Below are positions 14,926-17,208 of a stretch of DNA of 17,208 nucleotides, in pieces. Source of the stretch: JBKJZO01 sp046715235 (GTDB lineage: Bacteria > Actinomycetota > Actinomycetes > BP-191). The first letter of the stretch is position 1, and each line of letters starts with the position of its first letter. The translations under genes and the position numbers were made by a program. Under the pieces are notes generated by a model that saw only the letters and a list, made by a program, of their open reading frames with translations, was not told the origin of the DNA and searched no databases. The stretch lies in assembly GCA_046715235.1 (NCBI GenBank), contig JBKJZO010000124.1, forward strand, positions 1 to 17,208, read 5' to 3'.

Positions 14926-16596
14926 TCAGAAACGTGGCGCTTCTGTGTAGGTGCCCCACTCGGAACGCAGTGCGTCGCAGATCTCGCCCAGGGTCGCCTC
15001 GGCCCTGGCCGCCGCGAGCATCGGCGGTACGACGTTCACGTCGCCACGCGCCGCGTCGACCATCTCGGCGAGGGCAGCCGCGACCGCCGCGTCATCGCGC
15101 GCGCTGCGCCGCTCGGCCAGGATCCGCCGCTGCTCGATCTCGACCTCGTGCGACACCCGGAGGATCTCGAGCGCGTCGTCGAAGCCGGTGGTGTTGGTGT
15201 TGACTCCGACGATCTTCTTGTCGCCCTTCTCCAGTGCCTGCTGGTACTGGAAGGCGGCGTCGGCGATCTCCGACATGAACCAGCCGTTCTCGATGCCGGC
15301 CAACACCCCGGACATCATGGTCCCGTCGCCGCCCATCTCGCGGATTCGCGCGAACGTCGCCTCGGCCTCCGCCTCTAGCGCGTCGGTGAGCGACTCGACG
15401 TACCACGAACCGCCAAGCGGGTCGGCGACGTTCATCACGCCTGACTCCTGAGCGATGACCTGTTGCGTACGCAGCGCGAGCTGCGCCGCCCGCTCGCTCG
15501 GCAGGGCGAGGACCTCGTCGAGTGCGTTGGTGTGCAAGGAGTTTGTGCCACCGAGTACGGCGGCCAGCGCTTCCAGGGCAGTGCGGACGACGTTGTTGTC
15601 AGGCTGCTGCGCGGTGAGGGACACACCGGCTGTCTGCGTGTGGAATCGCAGCCACTGCGCCCGCTCGGTCTTCGCGCCGTACACATCACGGAGCCAGCGC
15701 GCCCAGATGCGCCGCGCCGCGCGGAACTTCGCGATTTCCTCGAAGAAGTCGACGTGCGCGTCGAAGAAGAAGCTGAGTCCGGGGGCAAACACGTCGACGT
15801 CGAGGCCGTGCGCGATGCCGAGCTCGACGTACGCGAAGCCGTCGGCGAGAGTGAAGGCGAGTTCCTGCGCGGCGGTCGAGCCGGCCTCGCGGATGTGGTA
15901 GCCCGACACCGAAAGCGGTTTGTAGCGCGGCATTTCCGCGGCGCAGTACTCCATCAGGTCGCCGATCATGCGCAGGTGCGGCGCCGGCGGGAACAGCCAC
16001 TCCTTCTGCGCGATGTACTCCTTGAAGATGTCGGTTTGCAGCGTGCCGTCGAGGTCTCGCACCTGCGCGCCCTGGCGCTCCGCGGCGACGAGGTACATGC
16101 AGAAGATGGGCACCGCCGGACCGCTGATGGTCATCGACGTCGTGACGTGGTCGAGCGGTATGCCGGCGAACAGCGTTTCCATGTCGGCCGCGGAGTCGAT
16201 CGCGACGCCGCAGTGACCGACTTCGTCACGCGCGCGCGGGTCGTCGGAGTCACGGCCCATCAGGGTCGGCATGTCGAACGCGACCGAGAGTCCGCCGCCG
16301 CCCTCGTCGAGGATCATGCGGTAGCGCTCGTTGGTCTGCTGGGCGTTGCCGAAGCCGGCGAACTGCCTGATCGTCCACGGCCGACCCCGGTAGCCCGCGG
16401 CGTACAGCCCGCGGGTGAAGGGAAACTCGCCGGGCCAGCCGATTCGCTCGAACCCGGGGACCGTGGCGCCATCGGGTGGGCCGTATACGGGCGCCACCTC
16501 AGAGCCCGACAGTGTCGTGAAGTCGGCATCGCGCTTGCGCGCGGCGTCATAGCGCTGTTGCCAGCGGGCCCGGCCCGCGCCTACGTCGTCAGTCAC
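14926..16596 (-). CDS. icmA: Acyl-CoA mutase large subunit, isobutyryl-CoA mutase type (IcmA-like)
   Basis: The 556-residue substrate-binding subunit belongs to the adenosylcobalamin-dependent methylmalonyl-CoA mutase family. The TIM-barrel hallmarks are present: YRGRPWTIRQFAGFGN, GLSVAFDMPTLMGRDSDDP, VSGYHIREAG, and SLTAQQPDNNVVRT. The C-terminal B12-binding domain (DxHxxG) is absent, so it must pair with a separate small subunit not in this window. Two specificity positions match isobutyryl-CoA mutase: Phe79 in RQFAGF (Tyr in methylmalonyl-CoA mutase) and Gln197 in YIAQKEW (Arg in methylmalonyl-CoA mutase). The GTG at 16596 is chosen because it overlaps the upstream TetR-like stop by 4 bases and puts the N-terminus level with Streptomyces IcmA; an ATG at 16650 is also in frame. 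Reversible isobutyryl-CoA/butyryl-CoA interconversion is the likely reaction. A related branched-acyl mutase remains possible. Confidence 0.85.
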   Translation of the reverse strand: MTDDVGAGRARWQQRYDAARKRDADFTTLSGSEVAPVYGPPDGATVPGFERIGWPGEFPFTRGLYAAGYRGRPWTIRQFAGFGNAQQTNERYRMILDEGGGGLSVAFDMPTLMGRDSDDPRARDEVGHCGVAIDSAADMETLFAGIPLDHVTTSMTISGPAVPIFCMYLVAAERQGAQVRDLDGTLQTDIFKEYIAQKEWLFPPAPHLRMIGDLMEYCAAEMPRYKPLSVSGYHIREAGSTAAQELAFTLADGFAYVELGIAHGLDVDVFAPGLSFFFDAHVDFFEEIAKFRAARRIWARWLRDVYGAKTERAQWLRFHTQTAGVSLTAQQPDNNVVRTALEALAAVLGGTNSLHTNALDEVLALPSERAAQLALRTQQVIAQESGVMNVADPLGGSWYVESLTDALEAEAEATFARIREMGGDGTMMSGVLAGIENGWFMSEIADAAFQYQQALEKGDKKIVGVNTNTTGFDDALEILRVSHEVEIEQRRILAERRSARDDAAVAAALAEMVDAARGDVNVVPPMLAAARAEATLGEICDALRSEWGTYTEAPRF

Positions 16597-16841
16597 TTCC
16601 CCAATGTAGGCCGATCGACCAGCAGGGCGGTCCACATCGCGGCGAGCCACTGCGCGTAGCGCTCATCGGACCAGCCGCGCTCGTTGACCAGTCGCTGCCA
16701 CAACAGCCCGTCGGTGCACGCCCAGATCACGTCGCGGCACTCCTCCGTCGACACCGCGAGCTGGCCGGTCGCAGCGGCCTCCCTGGCCAGCACCGTCATA
16801 CCGGCGAGCCGCTGCCGGCCCATTTCGGCGAGCCGAAACAC
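16593..16841 (-). pseudogene. C-terminal fragment of a TetR-like transcriptional regulator
   Basis: About 82 residues read as the ligand-binding C-terminus of a TetR-family regulator (VFRLAEMGRQRLAGMTVLAREA, then CTDGLLWQRLVNERGW and YAQWLAAMWTALLVD). The N-terminal DNA-binding HTH is missing: upstream of ~16842 the same frame becomes Ser/Arg/Ala-rich and antisense to the methyltransferase fragment. The stop overlaps the mutase GTG by 4 bases, so the intact gene was probably the operon's first gene and a local regulator. In-frame GTG codons at the fragment's edge could allow residual translation, but a TetR without its HTH would not bind DNA. The family call rests on general C-terminal character, not a strict motif. 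Confidence 0.55.
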
Positions 16842-16842
16842 G

Positions 16843-17115
16843 GCGCTCAACACCCTCGTGCGATCGGCTGGCTTCGCCGAGTTCGCCGTCCAGGAGGTCG
16901 CCGTCACGGCCAGATTCGCCGACGCCGCCGCCCATTTCGAGCATGTGTCAACCCTGGCCGGATCCCTCGCCACCGCCCTTGCCGCAGCCGACGAGGACCG
17001 GGTTGAGGCGGTACGGGCAACCACAGCCGAGCTGGTCGAGCGCTTCGGTACGCCGGACGGTCTGGCCATCCCCGGCCGCGCGCTGCTGTGCACGGCCCGC
17101 CGTCCGGCTCGCTAG
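16843..17115 (+). pseudogene. C-terminal fragment of a class I SAM-dependent methyltransferase
   Basis: About 90 residues, ending in TAG, read as the C-terminal part of a UbiE-like methyltransferase. LVRSAGFAEFAVQEVAVTAR is the usual 'L..AGF' strand-helix after the Rossmann core, and DGLAIPGRALLCTARR is a typical final strand pair. Third positions are strongly G/C, so it was recently coding. The SAM-binding N-terminus is absent: upstream of ~16843 the DNA becomes the antisense of the TetR fragment. No start codon with a ribosome binding site is evident. It is a remnant or one half of an artificial join. Confidence 0.55.
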
Positions 17116-17208
17116 CCGTCCTCGATCGTCCGACCGAGTAGTGGGCCCTCCGCGACAACAGCCCGCACGCGGTTTTAATGAAGGCGCTGGGGGTGGCGAA
17201 GTAACGGG
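17116..17208. other. Terminal stretch without a recognisable gene
   Basis: The last 93 bases follow the methyltransferase fragment. They include a short AT-rich patch (GGTTTTAATG near 17172-17181). I recognise no gene, RNA or terminator, and the window ends too soon to judge whether a gene enters from the right. Confidence 0.3.

Noticed and set aside
15463..16659. 398-codon plus-strand frame opposite the mutase
   Set aside because: It is low in domain character and mirrors the mutase codon bias. The minus-strand protein has complete family motifs across the same interval.
16684..16842. N-terminal part of the plus-strand frame leading into the methyltransferase fragment
   Set aside because: The residues are Ser/Arg/His-rich and not methyltransferase-like, and the same DNA encodes TetR-like sequence on the minus strand. 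Only the portion after ~16843 is credible.
1..17208. CRISPR arrays, tRNA or rRNA genes, riboswitches, transposase genes
   Set aside because: No regularly spaced repeats, cloverleaf-like sequences, rRNA-like segments or transposase/integrase motifs were seen on either strand.

Overview
The window is high-GC DNA with strong G/C third-position codon bias, frequent GTG starts and four- or one-base gene overlaps. The gene content is typical of Actinomycetota: the GlgE maltose-1-phosphate glycogen pathway, separate trehalose synthase and maltokinase genes, DUF2505 and DUF3817 proteins, and a Streptomyces-type acyl-CoA mutase. From memory, Streptomyces coelicolor also carries its GlgE cluster near an isobutyryl-CoA mutase gene, so most of this order is probably inherited rather than newly acquired. 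No species can be named from the sequence alone.

Layout from left to right. (1) 65-2608, minus: alpha-glucan phosphorylase glgP. (2) 2609-2749: divergent control region with a leaderless-type -10 for glgP, two CCGC-N4-GCGG inverted repeats 33 bp apart, and a -10 for the next gene. (3) 2750-5884, plus: a molybdate island made of an HTH-Mop regulator and modA, modB, modC. (4) 5932-13026, plus: glgE, treS, maltokinase and glgB, each overlapping the next by 1 or 4 bases. (5) 13027-13198: convergent spacer with a 70-bp element bounded by perfect 14-bp inverted repeats. (6) 13199-16596, minus: an acyl-CoA mutase large subunit, a DUF3817 membrane protein, a thioredoxin-TPR protein and a DUF2505 protein, probably one operon. 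(7) 16593-17115: a TetR-like C-terminus and a methyltransferase C-terminus placed back to back, both lacking their N-terminal halves, then about 90 bases with nothing recognisable.

How the genes work together. TreS interconverts trehalose and maltose, maltokinase makes maltose 1-phosphate, GlgE transfers maltosyl units to a growing alpha-1,4-glucan, GlgB branches it, and GlgP on the opposite strand degrades it to glucose 1-phosphate. ModABC imports molybdate, with the HTH-Mop protein as the likely molybdate-sensing regulator. The mutase keeps the Phe and Gln active-site residues of isobutyryl-CoA mutases, not the Tyr and Arg of methylmalonyl-CoA mutases, which points to branched C4 acyl-CoA metabolism.

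I see no clearly new defence, CRISPR or mobile system. The items most worth checking are the palindromic element at 13070-13139, the paired operator-like repeats before the Mop regulator, the run of leaderless-type promoters, and the double-truncation junction near 16842.
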